Assembly (NCBI GenBank): GCA_028718945.1
Contig: JAQUKT010000008.1
Span: forward strand, 1 to 37,435
DNA from: Actinomycetota bacterium
GTDB taxonomy: Bacteria; Actinomycetota; Geothermincolia; Fen-727; JAQUKT01
Reading direction: 5' to 3'
Length of the DNA: 37,435 nt
The position numbers and the translations under genes were made by a program. Below the pieces are notes generated by a model. The model ran no database searches, was not told the DNA's origin, and worked only from the letters and a program-made list of their open reading frames with translations. This document shows, piece after piece, positions 15,430 through 23,973 of this stretch; the stretch's first letter is position 1, and the number at the start of each line of letters is the position of its first letter.

Positions 15430-16894
15430 GAATCCTCCTCTTAGCCTCCATTCTTTCGGCGCATCCTTCGCTTCCCCAGAACATTATAAGGTAGATGAGG
15501 TCCGGACCTATAACATGCCCGGTTATTCCGAGCCTCAATACCCAGAGAATTTTTTTCGCGCCCCATCCCCTTGCTTTTGCCTCTTCCCTCAAGCCCTTGA
15601 CTATCCTTTCTGCCACATCTCTTGAACTTCCGGGATTTTCCCGAAGAGCCTCAAGACAGATATCAAAAACTTCGTCGAGGTCAGAAGTCTTGCGCAGCTC
15701 CTCTAAAGCCTTGTCAGTTATTTCATCCGGTTTCTTTGTGTAAATAAGGAGTTGTTCCACCGCCTCGGATAGCGTTTCTATCTTCTCCCTGACGCTTTCA
15801 ACCGCGAGCTCGAATTTCTCCGGTGGAATCTTTTGGAGCTCTTTTTCTCCAGCTTTTTCAATGAATGGTCTTACAAGCCCGGCAAGGCTATCGTTCGAGA
15901 GTTTTTTCATGTGCTGACGGTTGATCCAGTTCAATTTGTCAATATCGAAAATAGCCCTGCTTGCGGAAAGTCTCTTGAGATTGAACTCGGAGACAAGCTC
16001 TTCCATGGTGAATATTTCCCTGTCATCACCGGGTGACCATGAAAGGAGAGAGAGGTAATTCGCCAGCGCACTTGAGAGATAGCCCCTTTCCCTGTAATCG
16101 CTGACCGCGGTCGCGGCGTGTCTCTTTGAGAGTTTTGCTCCATCTTTACCGAGGAGAAGTGAGTGGTGGAGAAAGAGGGGAGGGGCTGAGTCGAGTGCCT
16201 CGAAAAGCATGGCGTGCCTTACCGCGTTCGTCAGGTGGTCATCTCCTCTTATCACGAGGTTGACCTTCATCGTTATGTCATCGACCACGACAGCCATGTT
16301 GAAGCCCGCGCGACCGTCAGAGCGAAGTATTATGAAGTCAGCAATCTCCGAGGAATCAACCACCACTTCACCCCTAAGCAAATCTTTTACGACGACTTTT
16401 CCTTCGGGGACCCTGAACCTTATCGCAAAAGGCTTACTGGCAGCGAGTCTTTCAGATTCCTCCTGCGGAATTTCGAGGCACTTCCTGTCGTAGCGCCAGG
16501 GTTTACCTTGTGCCACGACCTTTCTTTTCCTCTCCTCGAGTTCATCAGGGCTGCAGAAGCAGCGGTATGCTTTCCCTTCCTCGAGAAGGCGAGAAACCTG
16601 CTCGCGATATAAATCCATTCTCTCGCTCTGTCGGTAAGGAGCGAAAGGACCTCCGATGTCAGGTCCTTCGTCCCAGTCGATGCCCATCCATTTGAGGGAA
16701 TCAATTATGTCCTGCTCGAATTCCGGACTCGAACGAACCACGTCGGTATCCTCGAGCCTCAAAACAAATTTTCCGCCTTCCCTTCTCACAACAAGCCAGT
16801 TGAGAAGAGCTGTTCTCGCAGAACCGAGATGGAGTTTCCCGGTTGGGCTGGGAGCGAATCTTACCCTCAAACTTTCGCCGGAGAAATCAAGCAC
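15416..16894 (-). CDS. gltX: Glutamate--tRNA ligase
   Basis: 492 residues from a GTG at 16892-16894, which overlaps the stop of the preceding flavoprotein gene and has GGGGGG upstream; a longer frame to 16975 is unlikely. The class I core is clear: [22 protein letters not shown] (HIGH equivalent HLGS), a Cys pair in [26 protein letters not shown] and the KMSKS equivalent KLSKR in [12 protein letters not shown]. The anticodon-binding helical C-terminus ends [20 protein letters not shown]. Whether it discriminates Glu from Gln tRNAs cannot be read here. It is the first of the gltX-cysE-cysS set. Confidence 0.96.
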   Translation of the reverse strand: MLDFSGESLRVRFAPSPTGKLHLGSARTALLNWLVVRREGGKFVLRLEDTDVVRSSPEFEQDIIDSLKWMGIDWDEGPDIGGPFAPYRQSERMDLYREQVSRLLEEGKAYRCFCSPDELEERKRKVVAQGKPWRYDRKCLEIPQEESERLAASKPFAIRFRVPEGKVVVKDLLRGEVVVDSSEIADFIILRSDGRAGFNMAVVVDDITMKVNLVIRGDDHLTNAVRHAMLFEALDSAPPLFLHHSLLLGKDGAKLSKRHAATAVSDYRERGYLSSALANYLSLLSWSPGDDREIFTMEELVSEFNLKRLSASRAIFDIDKLNWINRQHMKKLSNDSLAGLVRPFIEKAGEKELQKIPPEKFELAVESVREKIETLSEAVEQLLIYTKKPDEITDKALEELRKTSDLDEVFDICLEALRENPGSSRDVAERIVKGLREEAKARGWGAKKILWVLRLGITGHVIGPDLIYLIMFWGSEGCAERMEAKRRIHELH

Positions 16895-17753
16895 CGGGTT
16901 TGCTTCCCCCCTTCGAGCATTCCTCTCTCTTGAAAAGTTCGAGAGAAATTCCCTCCTCCTTCTTGTATGCGTCAAGACGCGCCTGGAGGAGTTTCCAGTT
17001 TACAAGGTGTCCATCGAACTCGGGTCCATCGACACAGGCAAATTTAGTCTCCCCGCCGACCTCAACCCTGCAGGTTCCACACATTCCCGTTCCATCGAGC
17101 ATAATGGGGTTCAGGCTTACGACTGTTGGGATGCCGAACTCCTCGGTCAGTTTAGAAACGGCCTTCATCATTGGCACCGGTCCAACCGCTATGACTTTTT
17201 CTGGTTCATCCTTTTGAATCGCCGAAAGCAGGATGTCAGTAACGAAGCCCTTTACTCCCGATGAGCCGTCATCGGTTACGATTTCAGTTGGGGCATGCAG
17301 GCGATTGATTCTCTCGAGTAAGATGAGATGCTCTTTGTCCCTTGCTCCCAAGAGTATGGTCGCGTCTCTGCCCGAGCGAAGAATTTCTCGCGCTATCGGG
17401 TATATGGCAGCTATCCCGACGCCGCCGCCAACACAAAAAACCTTATCCGGAAGGGATTCTATGTCGGTTGGATTCCCGAGCGGACCGACGGCATCTGAGA
17501 TTTCATCTCCCGGCACTAACCGCGAAACCTTGGTTGTGGTTGTCCCGACCACCTGAAAAGCGGCTTCTATTGTGCCGTTGGGCGAGAAGTCGAGGAAAGT
17601 CAGGGGTATTCTTTCTCCTTTCTCATCAACTCTAAGTATGAAGAACTGCCCCGCGCGAGCATTTTTCGCTATTTTTTCCGCGCGAATTTTTACGCGGAAA
17701 ACATCCTCCGCAAGTTTCTCCTTTTCAACTATCTCGAATTTTTTATTTTCCAT
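16887..17753 (-). CDS. NfnA/SudB-type ferredoxin-NADP+ reductase alpha subunit (PyrK-like)
   Basis: 288 residues. The FAD-binding beta-barrel has RIPLTFLDF (FAD motif RxPLT, about 53-61). The NAD(P)-binding domain has CVGGGVGIAAIYPIAREI and AVGPVPMMKAV. The C-terminal 2Fe-2S site is LDGTGMCGTCRVEVGGETKFACVDGPEFDGHL, with an Asp and three Cys as in NfnA. In Nfn complexes this subunit pairs with an NfnB (GltA-like) partner and bifurcates electrons between ferredoxin and NAD(P). No NfnB gene is present in this window; the next gene is gltX, overlapping by 8 bases. PyrK of dihydroorotate dehydrogenase is the alternative but lacks the ACVDGPEFDGH ending. Confidence 0.87.
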   Translation of the reverse strand: MENKKFEIVEKEKLAEDVFRVKIRAEKIAKNARAGQFFILRVDEKGERIPLTFLDFSPNGTIEAAFQVVGTTTTKVSRLVPGDEISDAVGPLGNPTDIESLPDKVFCVGGGVGIAAIYPIAREILRSGRDATILLGARDKEHLILLERINRLHAPTEIVTDDGSSGVKGFVTDILLSAIQKDEPEKVIAVGPVPMMKAVSKLTEEFGIPTVVSLNPIMLDGTGMCGTCRVEVGGETKFACVDGPEFDGHLVNWKLLQARLDAYKKEEGISLELFKREECSKGGSKPGA

Positions 17754-17785
17754 CGCTTATGAGATTTGTTCGCAGGGTCTTGTTT

Positions 17786-18571
17786 TCACTTTTCACTCTC
17801 GAGTTTTTTGATGAGAGTATCCTCGAGCATGTCAATCTCTGCGGCAAAAGCCGGGTCAGCCGTGTATGCGGATTCCGCTTTCATGTCTGATTTTCTGACT
17901 GCTTCCGAGTAATGCACCAGACCAATTTTTTCTATGTCCTCGATTCCTTCTTGAATCTTTTCAATCTCGCTGTCATCTATAACTTTGTTGAAAACAAGAA
18001 AAAGCCTTCTTATCCCGAGTTGCCGCGCGAGTCTAAGAGTAGACTTTGCGGTCTGAATACTCCTCAATCCCGGCTCTGCAACGATGAGTATTGCATCTAC
18101 ACTTTCAGCGGTTCCCCTTCCAAGATGTTCGATTCCTGCTTCCATGTCCATTATCACGACCTCATCCCGTTCGAGAAGAATGTGGCGCATAAGCGCCTTC
18201 AGGAGGACCGATTCGGGGCATACGCAACCGCCGCCCCCTTCTTTTACCGTCCCCATCGAAAGGAGTCTGACTCCCTCGTGATTGACACAAATCTTTTCGG
18301 GCAGGTCGCTGACCTTTGGATTCATCTTGAAAATCTGCCCGTACGTTCCGGGTTTTGCTCCCGTTCTTTCCTCGACGACATCTTTCATTTCAGAGAGAGG
18401 AACTATTGATAGGGCAATGGAAGGGTCAATTCCGAGCGAGACAGCAAGATTTCCATCAGGGTCAGCATCGATCGCGAGCACTTTCCTGCCTGCCTTTGCG
18501 AAACTTTGAGCGAGGGAAGCGGCAATTGTGCTTTTCCCAACCCCGCCCTTACCACTTATTGCAATCTTCAA
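17786..18571 (-). CDS. cooC: CooC/AcsF-type nickel-insertion ATPase for CO dehydrogenase
   Basis: 261 residues of the MinD/CooC deviant Walker family: GKGGVGKST (residues 7-15), IDADPDGNLAVSLGI, the CxC pair in GGGGCVCPES (metal or dimer-interface cysteines), DMEAGIEHLGRGTAESVD and VFNKVID. CooC/AcsF proteins use ATP hydrolysis to help load nickel into the C-cluster of CO dehydrogenase or the A-cluster of acetyl-CoA synthase. The start is TTG with GGAGGT nine bases upstream. It follows the HD-GYP gene by 27 bases and precedes the Nfn-like gene by 32 bases. No CODH catalytic gene is in this window. Confidence 0.93.
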   Translation of the reverse strand: MKIAISGKGGVGKSTIAASLAQSFAKAGRKVLAIDADPDGNLAVSLGIDPSIALSIVPLSEMKDVVEERTGAKPGTYGQIFKMNPKVSDLPEKICVNHEGVRLLSMGTVKEGGGGCVCPESVLLKALMRHILLERDEVVIMDMEAGIEHLGRGTAESVDAILIVAEPGLRSIQTAKSTLRLARQLGIRRLFLVFNKVIDDSEIEKIQEGIEDIEKIGLVHYSEAVRKSDMKAESAYTADPAFAAEIDMLEDTLIKKLESEK

Positions 18572-18598
18572 CTTCTTTCAACCTCCAATTTTTGCCTT

Positions 18599-20569
18599 TT
18601 AGGCTTCTGCCTTTTCAAGGAGCCTTAGGAAAGCCTCGGCGACTTTCGAGTCAAACTGGCTGCCCGAGTTTCGCTTGATTTCGGCGACTGCCTCTTCCTT
18701 TGAAAGAGCTTTCCTGTAAGGCCTATCCGAGGTCATCGCCTCGTATGAGTCCGCAACCGCCAATATTCTCGCTCCAAGTGGGATTTCCTCGCCTGATTTT
18801 CCATTCATGTAGCCACCACCATCATAGCGCTCATGGTGATGATAAATCAGAGGTATGATGTTTCCCAATTGTGGAAGCGATTCGAGAATTTTTACGCTCA
18901 GTGCGGGGTGCATCTTTATCGCCGAATACTCATCCTCGGTCAGCCTGCCTGGCTTTTTCAGCACATTGTCCGGAATGCCTATCTTTCCAAGGTCATGGAG
19001 CATTCCCGCGAGCCTTATATCATCTATTTCATCTGGAGTAAGCCCCAATTCATGTGCAATGGCGACAGCGTATTTTGTGACCCTTGCGGAATGACCCGTT
19101 GTGTAGGGGTCACGCGCTTCCATGGCAGTGACAAGGGAGGCGATGGTCCCGATGTATGAGTCCTCCAATCTCTGGTAAAGCCTTGCGTTTTCTATTGATA
19201 CGGCAGCCTGAAGGGAGAAACTCGAAAGCATCTCGGTTTCCTCGCTTGAATATTCCACGCCCGCCTTTCCGCTTGCCACCCCTAACCCTCCTAACACTTT
19301 TTCGCCCACAACCAGTGGGGCAAAAACGCAGGCCTCGCAGGAGATTTCAAGGTCCGGAAAATGATAATCCTTTGTCCCTTTGTGAAGAGAAATGCACTTG
19401 CGATTTTCCATAACCCATTCTGAAACTCTTTCTATGTCCTTTTGGTCTCCAAAGGTCTCGATGCTTCCCTTCTTTGCTTCAATCTTGAGTTCGCCAAACA
19501 TTTCTTCCTTGAGCATTATAAAGCCACTATCCGCCTGCATCAGCGCAGCGGCCATCTCCAAGATAGTTTCAAGCTGCTCCTTCGGGTTGAGGTAAGATGA
19601 AACCATCTTTGCCACGATTCCAATCGCAGCCATGTATTCGAGTCTCTTCTCCATCTCCACAAGGAGGTCGCTCTTATCTACCGCTATGGAGATATGATTG
19701 GCAACCGCCACCGCTATTTCCATCTGCTCGGGCGTAAACTCCCGTTTTTCTCCGTCATCGAGGAGAAGCATCCCGAGTTCTCTTTCGCCCATTTTCAAGG
19801 GGACGAGAAGAACGGAAAGCGTCTTGCACCTATCGAGAAACATCTCAATCTCCGGCGGGTTTTTCTTCTCCTTTTCGAGGGAAACCGGACCACCGAGTGA
19901 AACCACGGCGGCAAGCGCTTCGCTCTCCATATCGGATATCTCCTCGAGGGCTTCTTTGAGGATGGATGTGTTTGATGCGGCGAGTTTTGGTTTCTTCTCC
20001 TGATCAAATAGAAAAAGGGCACATCGCTTGACGCCAGCAATGTTTGTCGCTTTTTTGACCATCTCTTCATACATCTTCGAGGTATTGGTTTCATCTGAGA
20101 GTATTTCGGCCAGCTCATAGAAGGCGCGAGATTTATCCGTGCTCGCGGTGGCATTTATGTCGCAAGAATCAAAATAGCTTCTTACCATTACAAACCAGCA
20201 TTCAGAGAGAATGGATTCAACGACCATCATCGCGTCAACGAGGTCAGGGGGAGCCACCTCTTTTTTCTCCACCTTTTTCTCCATTGCTCTCCATGTTGCG
20301 CGCTTCAGAAAGTCGAGCGTGTTAGGGATTTCTACAATTGACAGGTTTTCCTCGGAAAACTTTCGTCCAAGTGATTCCCAGCGCTCGAGAAGCTCCTCAT
20401 CTTTGCCATCGCTGAGAGCGGAGACAAGATGCCCGAGCGTGAATTCTGCTTCTTTCATCACTTCTTCGGGAGGAATGGAAAGCGCGTCTTTCTGTTCCGA
20501 GATGAGAGTGCTCAATTCGGAAATGATATCCTGCTTACAGGCCCTGATTGCATCTGAAATCCAGCTCAT
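18599..20569 (-). CDS. GAF-GAF-HD-GYP sensor phosphodiesterase
   Basis: 656 residues. An N-terminal helical domain (1 to about 130, RsbR/RsbRD-N-like four-helix pattern) is followed by two GAF domains (about 145-310 and 320-470) and a C-terminal HD-GYP domain (about 475-655). The HD-GYP motifs are intact: GHSARVTKYA, HDLGKIGIPD, KMHPALSVKIL, YHHHERYDGGGY and RILAVADSYEAMTSDRPYRKAL. It probably hydrolyses cyclic di-GMP in response to a small molecule or redox signal sensed by the GAF domains. It has no membrane segment. It is the first gene of the run leading through cooC to cysS. Confidence 0.93.
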   Translation of the reverse strand: MSWISDAIRACKQDIISELSTLISEQKDALSIPPEEVMKEAEFTLGHLVSALSDGKDEELLERWESLGRKFSEENLSIVEIPNTLDFLKRATWRAMEKKVEKKEVAPPDLVDAMMVVESILSECWFVMVRSYFDSCDINATASTDKSRAFYELAEILSDETNTSKMYEEMVKKATNIAGVKRCALFLFDQEKKPKLAASNTSILKEALEEISDMESEALAAVVSLGGPVSLEKEKKNPPEIEMFLDRCKTLSVLLVPLKMGERELGMLLLDDGEKREFTPEQMEIAVAVANHISIAVDKSDLLVEMEKRLEYMAAIGIVAKMVSSYLNPKEQLETILEMAAALMQADSGFIMLKEEMFGELKIEAKKGSIETFGDQKDIERVSEWVMENRKCISLHKGTKDYHFPDLEISCEACVFAPLVVGEKVLGGLGVASGKAGVEYSSEETEMLSSFSLQAAVSIENARLYQRLEDSYIGTIASLVTAMEARDPYTTGHSARVTKYAVAIAHELGLTPDEIDDIRLAGMLHDLGKIGIPDNVLKKPGRLTEDEYSAIKMHPALSVKILESLPQLGNIIPLIYHHHERYDGGGYMNGKSGEEIPLGARILAVADSYEAMTSDRPYRKALSKEEAVAEIKRNSGSQFDSKVAEAFLRLLEKAEA

Positions 20570-20625
20570 TCGGGTCGCCCTGTAGATGGCTTGCTAAACT
20601 TTTGCTTTATTCTATCACTCGACAA

Positions 20626-21318
20626 TCAAACCGCGATAGAGTTTTCAGACTGAAAGAAATCGCAGATTTCCGCCAGCGGGCATATTTCGTGGAGAGGTTT
20701 GCGCGGATAGCAGATTTCTCTTCCGATACGTACAAGTCCGAGATGAACGCTCTTTCTCTGAGGCGGCTCGAATATTTCCTCGAGGATACTCTCTGCGCGA
20801 ACCGCATCCGTTTTTTGATCTACGAGACCAACTCTTTTTGCGATTCTCAAGACATGAGTATCAACGGGAAGCACGTCCCTTCCAAACCCGAAGAGAAGAA
20901 CGACGGAGGCGGTCTTTGCTCCGACACCGGGAAGCGATGTAAGAAACTTTCTTGCTTCATCAACATTGATATCGGCAAGAAGATCAAGAGAGTAGCCTCC
21001 GGTTCTTTTTCGAATGTCCTCGAGAACACCTTTTATTACCGTTGACTTCTTTTTTGAAAGGCCGCCGGGCCTGATTGCTTCTTCGATTTGTTCAAGAGGA
21101 GCGAGTGCGAGCTCTTCTATTGACGGGAATCTTTCGGTTAGCCTTTTGAATGCGAAGTTGTAGTTTTTGCTCGAAGTGTTTTGGGATAGTATCGCGTGAA
21201 CAAGTTCCCATGTTGGCTCGCCTTCAGGGATTTCAATTTCCCTCGTATATTCCCGCGCGGAAAGCCTTGAAACCAATATTTCCTTCTTCATGCTGGATTT
21301 CTTCATTTCAACAACCAT
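20626..21318 (-). CDS. nth: Endonuclease III with an atypical Fe-S loop
   Basis: 230 residues from the ATG at 21316-21318; the frame extends to a TTG at 21405, within a dispersed repeat. The helix-hairpin-helix LPGVGAKTASVVLLFGFG carries the catalytic Lys, and the catalytic Asp is in PVDTHVLRIAKRVG. The C-terminal cluster loop reads C-x6-H-x2-C-x5-C (CYPRKPLHEICPLAEIC), so the second of the four expected cysteines is His (codon CAC). It excises oxidised pyrimidines from DNA. The cluster may be retained with a His ligand or may be lost. The start is uncertain because no Shine-Dalgarno sequence is evident at any of the candidate ATGs (21318, 21306, 21291). Confidence 0.92.
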   Translation of the reverse strand: MVVEMKKSSMKKEILVSRLSAREYTREIEIPEGEPTWELVHAILSQNTSSKNYNFAFKRLTERFPSIEELALAPLEQIEEAIRPGGLSKKKSTVIKGVLEDIRKRTGGYSLDLLADINVDEARKFLTSLPGVGAKTASVVLLFGFGRDVLPVDTHVLRIAKRVGLVDQKTDAVRAESILEEIFEPPQRKSVHLGLVRIGREICYPRKPLHEICPLAEICDFFQSENSIAV

Positions 21319-21401
21319 TGAGGCTGCCCGTTTGAGATTGAGCCCCAAGCACAATGACACTGAAAGCGGCCTGACGTTTGGTTTTGTTGTTCCGTTTTGT
21401 G

Positions 21402-21428
21402 CCAAAATCGAAGGTCTGGCCCCGACCT
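21402..21428 (+). repeat. Dispersed repeat family B, copy 2
   Basis: CCAAAATCGAAGGTCTGGCC, then CCGACC, matches 6632-6659 with one substitution and one indel. It lies between the 3' end of lysA and the 5' side of nth, where it forms the beginning of the longest nth frame. Confidence 0.7.
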
Positions 21429-21434
21429 CCCGGC

Positions 21435-22700
21435 TTACAAATCCTTGGGGATTCCTTCGCCACGAGCGAGGTCTTCGTATGTCTCCCTCCTCCTTATCAC
21501 AAAAGCCTTGCGACCGGAGACAAGGATTTCCGGGACTCTTGGTCGAGAGTTGTAGTTCGAGGACATCGAAAAGCCATACGCTCCCGCGGTGAAAATCGCG
21601 AGAAACTCTCCGGGCTTTACCGCCGGGAGTTCTCTGTCGATCGCAAAGAAATCCGATGATTCACATATTGGACCAACAACGTCCACTTTTTCAGTTGGAG
21701 CACCATCGTTTAGTTCCGCTGGAGAAATTTTGTGAACAGCCTGGTAAAAACTCGGACGGAGAAGGTCATTCATTGCGGCATCAACAACGATGAACTTCTT
21801 GTCCCCACCTTCCTTCGTGTACAAAACTCTGGTGACTAAAATCCCGGCATTTCCAGCAATCATCCTGCCTGCTTCTATGATTACCGAGCACTCGAGTGGG
21901 GTTAGTATTGGAATCAGGGTATTGGCGAAATCCTTGGGCGATGGGGCATCTTCATCCGTGTACTGGATGCCAAAACCGCCGCCAATGTCAACGTATCTTA
22001 CATCAATCCCGAGCAGTTTGAGACTCTTCACGAGGTTCGATATTTTCTTAATGCTCGCTTCAAAGGGTTTTGTATCGAGAATTTGGGAGCCTATGTGTTG
22101 GTGAACCCCAATTGGTTCAAGCCCTGGCAATTTTGCGGCAACTTCATACTCAGCCATTGCCTGACTCAAGGGAATTCCAAACTTGCTTTCCTTTGAACCT
22201 GTTGCGACGCCCGGGTGGGTATCTACCTCGACATCGGGATTCACCCTGAGGGCAACCGGAGCCTTGACCTTCAGTTTTTGCGCGATTTCGTTTATGAGCA
22301 TGAGCTCCTGGCTGGACTCGACGTTAAACATGAGGATTCCCTCTTTCAGGGCATACTCGATTTCATCAGCGGTTTTCCCAAGCCCCGTAAAAACGATTTT
22401 CTTCGGGTCAACCCCCGCCTTGAGAGCGCGAAAGAGTTCGCCTCCAGAGACTACATCCGCTCCAGCCCCCTCGCCTGCAAGAATCTTGAGTATCGCCACA
22501 TTCGAGTTTGCCTTGACGGAAAAGCATGTTAGGTGAGGAATTGAAGAAAATGCATCGTCTATTGCCCGGAAGTGCCTCGTGAGCGTGTTCATGCTGTAAA
22601 GATAAAAGGGCGTCTCTACTTTCTCCGCGATTGCAGATACGCGGAGCTCCTCACAATAAAGTCTTCCATTCCTATAGTCAAAGTCGTTCAAGAAAATCAC
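21435..22700 (-). CDS. lysA: Diaminopimelate decarboxylase
   Basis: 421 residues of the fold III PLP decarboxylase family. The PLP lysine is in CFSVKANSN (about residue 63); HQHIGSQI, DIGGGFGI and EAGRMIAGNAG bind PLP phosphate and substrate; the C-terminal domain has GPICESSDFFAIDRELP and GAYGFSMSSNYNSRPR, with the interface Cys. It converts meso-diaminopimelate to lysine, implying a DAP pathway and peptidoglycan synthesis. The start is GTG at 22698-22700 with no clear Shine-Dalgarno sequence; a TTG three codons later is possible. It is divergent from a small plus-strand gene. Confidence 0.97.
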   Translation of the reverse strand: MIFLNDFDYRNGRLYCEELRVSAIAEKVETPFYLYSMNTLTRHFRAIDDAFSSIPHLTCFSVKANSNVAILKILAGEGAGADVVSGGELFRALKAGVDPKKIVFTGLGKTADEIEYALKEGILMFNVESSQELMLINEIAQKLKVKAPVALRVNPDVEVDTHPGVATGSKESKFGIPLSQAMAEYEVAAKLPGLEPIGVHQHIGSQILDTKPFEASIKKISNLVKSLKLLGIDVRYVDIGGGFGIQYTDEDAPSPKDFANTLIPILTPLECSVIIEAGRMIAGNAGILVTRVLYTKEGGDKKFIVVDAAMNDLLRPSFYQAVHKISPAELNDGAPTEKVDVVGPICESSDFFAIDRELPAVKPGEFLAIFTAGAYGFSMSSNYNSRPRVPEILVSGRKAFVIRRRETYEDLARGEGIPKDL

Positions 22701-22815
22701 CAGTTAGCATATAGTTGCCAGTTTAGGATAACACAAGTAACGGGTGATAAGCACGCGGGGATGATAAAGAGTAAAATAGATTCTGGCAGTCGAATTATTT
22801 GAAGCCAACAAGGGG

Positions 22816-23100
22816 ATGATTTCAGTGCATATGGCAACTGACATTGTTTCAATCAAAACAGGCGTGAGGCAGCTTGCCTCGAGGCTTGAATATGAAGCAA
22901 AAGCATGCGAACAATGGGCTTCACTTGCCAGAAATCGTGAACTTCCGGAGGTTGCGGTCAGACTTGAAGAGGTTGTTGCTGCTCTCAAGGTTGCATACGC
23001 AAACGCTGAAGCCGCCCTCGGGGTAGCGCGCGAGACGCAGGAGCAGTCAGGAGTTGCAGATGACCTCGATCATCACCCGCACGAGAAACATTCTAACTGA
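22816..23100 (+). CDS. Small Ala-rich helical protein, unknown
   Basis: Up to 94 residues. Most of it is predicted as two amphipathic helices (IKTGVRQLASRLEYEAKACEQWASLAR and RLEEVVAALKVAYANAEAALGVARETQ), with a His-rich end (DDLDHHPHEKHSN). It could form a helical hairpin or coiled coil; the terminal histidines could bind metal. Three starts are possible: ATG 22816, GTG 22825 (best placed after AAGGGG) and ATG 22831. I recognise no family. It converges on nfo with an 10-base gap. Confidence 0.65.
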   Translation: MISVHMATDIVSIKTGVRQLASRLEYEAKACEQWASLARNRELPEVAVRLEEVVAALKVAYANAEAALGVARETQEQSGVADDLDHHPHEKHSN

Positions 23101-23110
23101 CCCGGAAGGA

Positions 23111-23947
23111 TCATTCTTCCAAGAGAGAGCGTAGAAGCGACAGGTCATCAGCTTCCGGAGATGTGTAATCGAGCTCGCAGATTGCTGAAAGATTTCTCAG
23201 TTTTTCGTGGTTGACGATGCGTCTGAATGACTCGAGACCAATCGAACCCTTTCCAATATGCTCATGCCTGTCGAGATGCGAGCCGACTTTTCCCTTCGAG
23301 TCGTTCAGATGCAGGAGTTTGAGCCTTTCGAGCCCGATTTTTTCCTCGAGCTCTTCTAACATTGAATCCACCACGCTCGGGTTTGAAATATCGTAGCCGG
23401 CGGCAAATATGTGGCAGGTATCGAGGCAGAAACCAAGCCTTTTCGGCCAGCCTGAAAGTTCAAAGACCTCCTTGAATTCATCGATTCTTCCCCCTATCGA
23501 GGTTCCCGCACCTGCTGTGGTTTCAAGAAGGAGATTTGCCCGCCCTTTCTCGCGATTGAAAACCTCTCTTACAGCGCTTGCGATTCTTTCAAGCCCAAAA
23601 TTAACGCCCTCTCCTTTGTGATTTCCTATGTGAGTAACAACTCCTTCGGCTCCAAGTTCATCCGCGAGTTTCAGAGAGCTCGAGAGTGAGCCAATGGAGC
23701 GCTTGAAAACGGCATCCGATGGAGAAGCCATATTCACGAGGTATATAGAGTGGATAATAACCGGCTCTATTCCGGTCTTTTTCTTGATACTTCGAAATTC
23801 CTCGATTTCTTCCCTCGAGGGTCGAGGAGTTCCCCACTGACCTGGATTTCCCGGAAACATCTGGATTGCCTGGCAACCCGCCTCTTTGCCTTCGAGTAGA
23901 GCATTCGTGAATCCGCCTTTTATTCCTACATGATAACCGAACTTCAT
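23111..23947 (-). CDS. nfo: Deoxyribonuclease IV (AP endonuclease)
   Basis: 278 residues, a TIM barrel with the tri-zinc site of the Nfo/EndoIV family: IIHSIYLVNMAS, VTHIGNHKG, LLLETTAGAGTSIG, GFCLDTCHIFAAGYD, LLHLNDSKGKVGSHLDRHEHIGKG and the late Glu in AICELD. It cuts DNA at abasic sites during base excision repair, downstream of glycosylases such as the nearby Nth. It starts 26 bases after the argS stop, suggesting one transcript. An AAGGCGG stretch precedes the ATG. Confidence 0.97.
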   Translation of the reverse strand: MKFGYHVGIKGGFTNALLEGKEAGCQAIQMFPGNPGQWGTPRPSREEIEEFRSIKKKTGIEPVIIHSIYLVNMASPSDAVFKRSIGSLSSSLKLADELGAEGVVTHIGNHKGEGVNFGLERIASAVREVFNREKGRANLLLETTAGAGTSIGGRIDEFKEVFELSGWPKRLGFCLDTCHIFAAGYDISNPSVVDSMLEELEEKIGLERLKLLHLNDSKGKVGSHLDRHEHIGKGSIGLESFRRIVNHEKLRNLSAICELDYTSPEADDLSLLRSLLEE

Positions 23948-23973
23948 GGGTTATTTGCCGCCTTACTTTTTTG

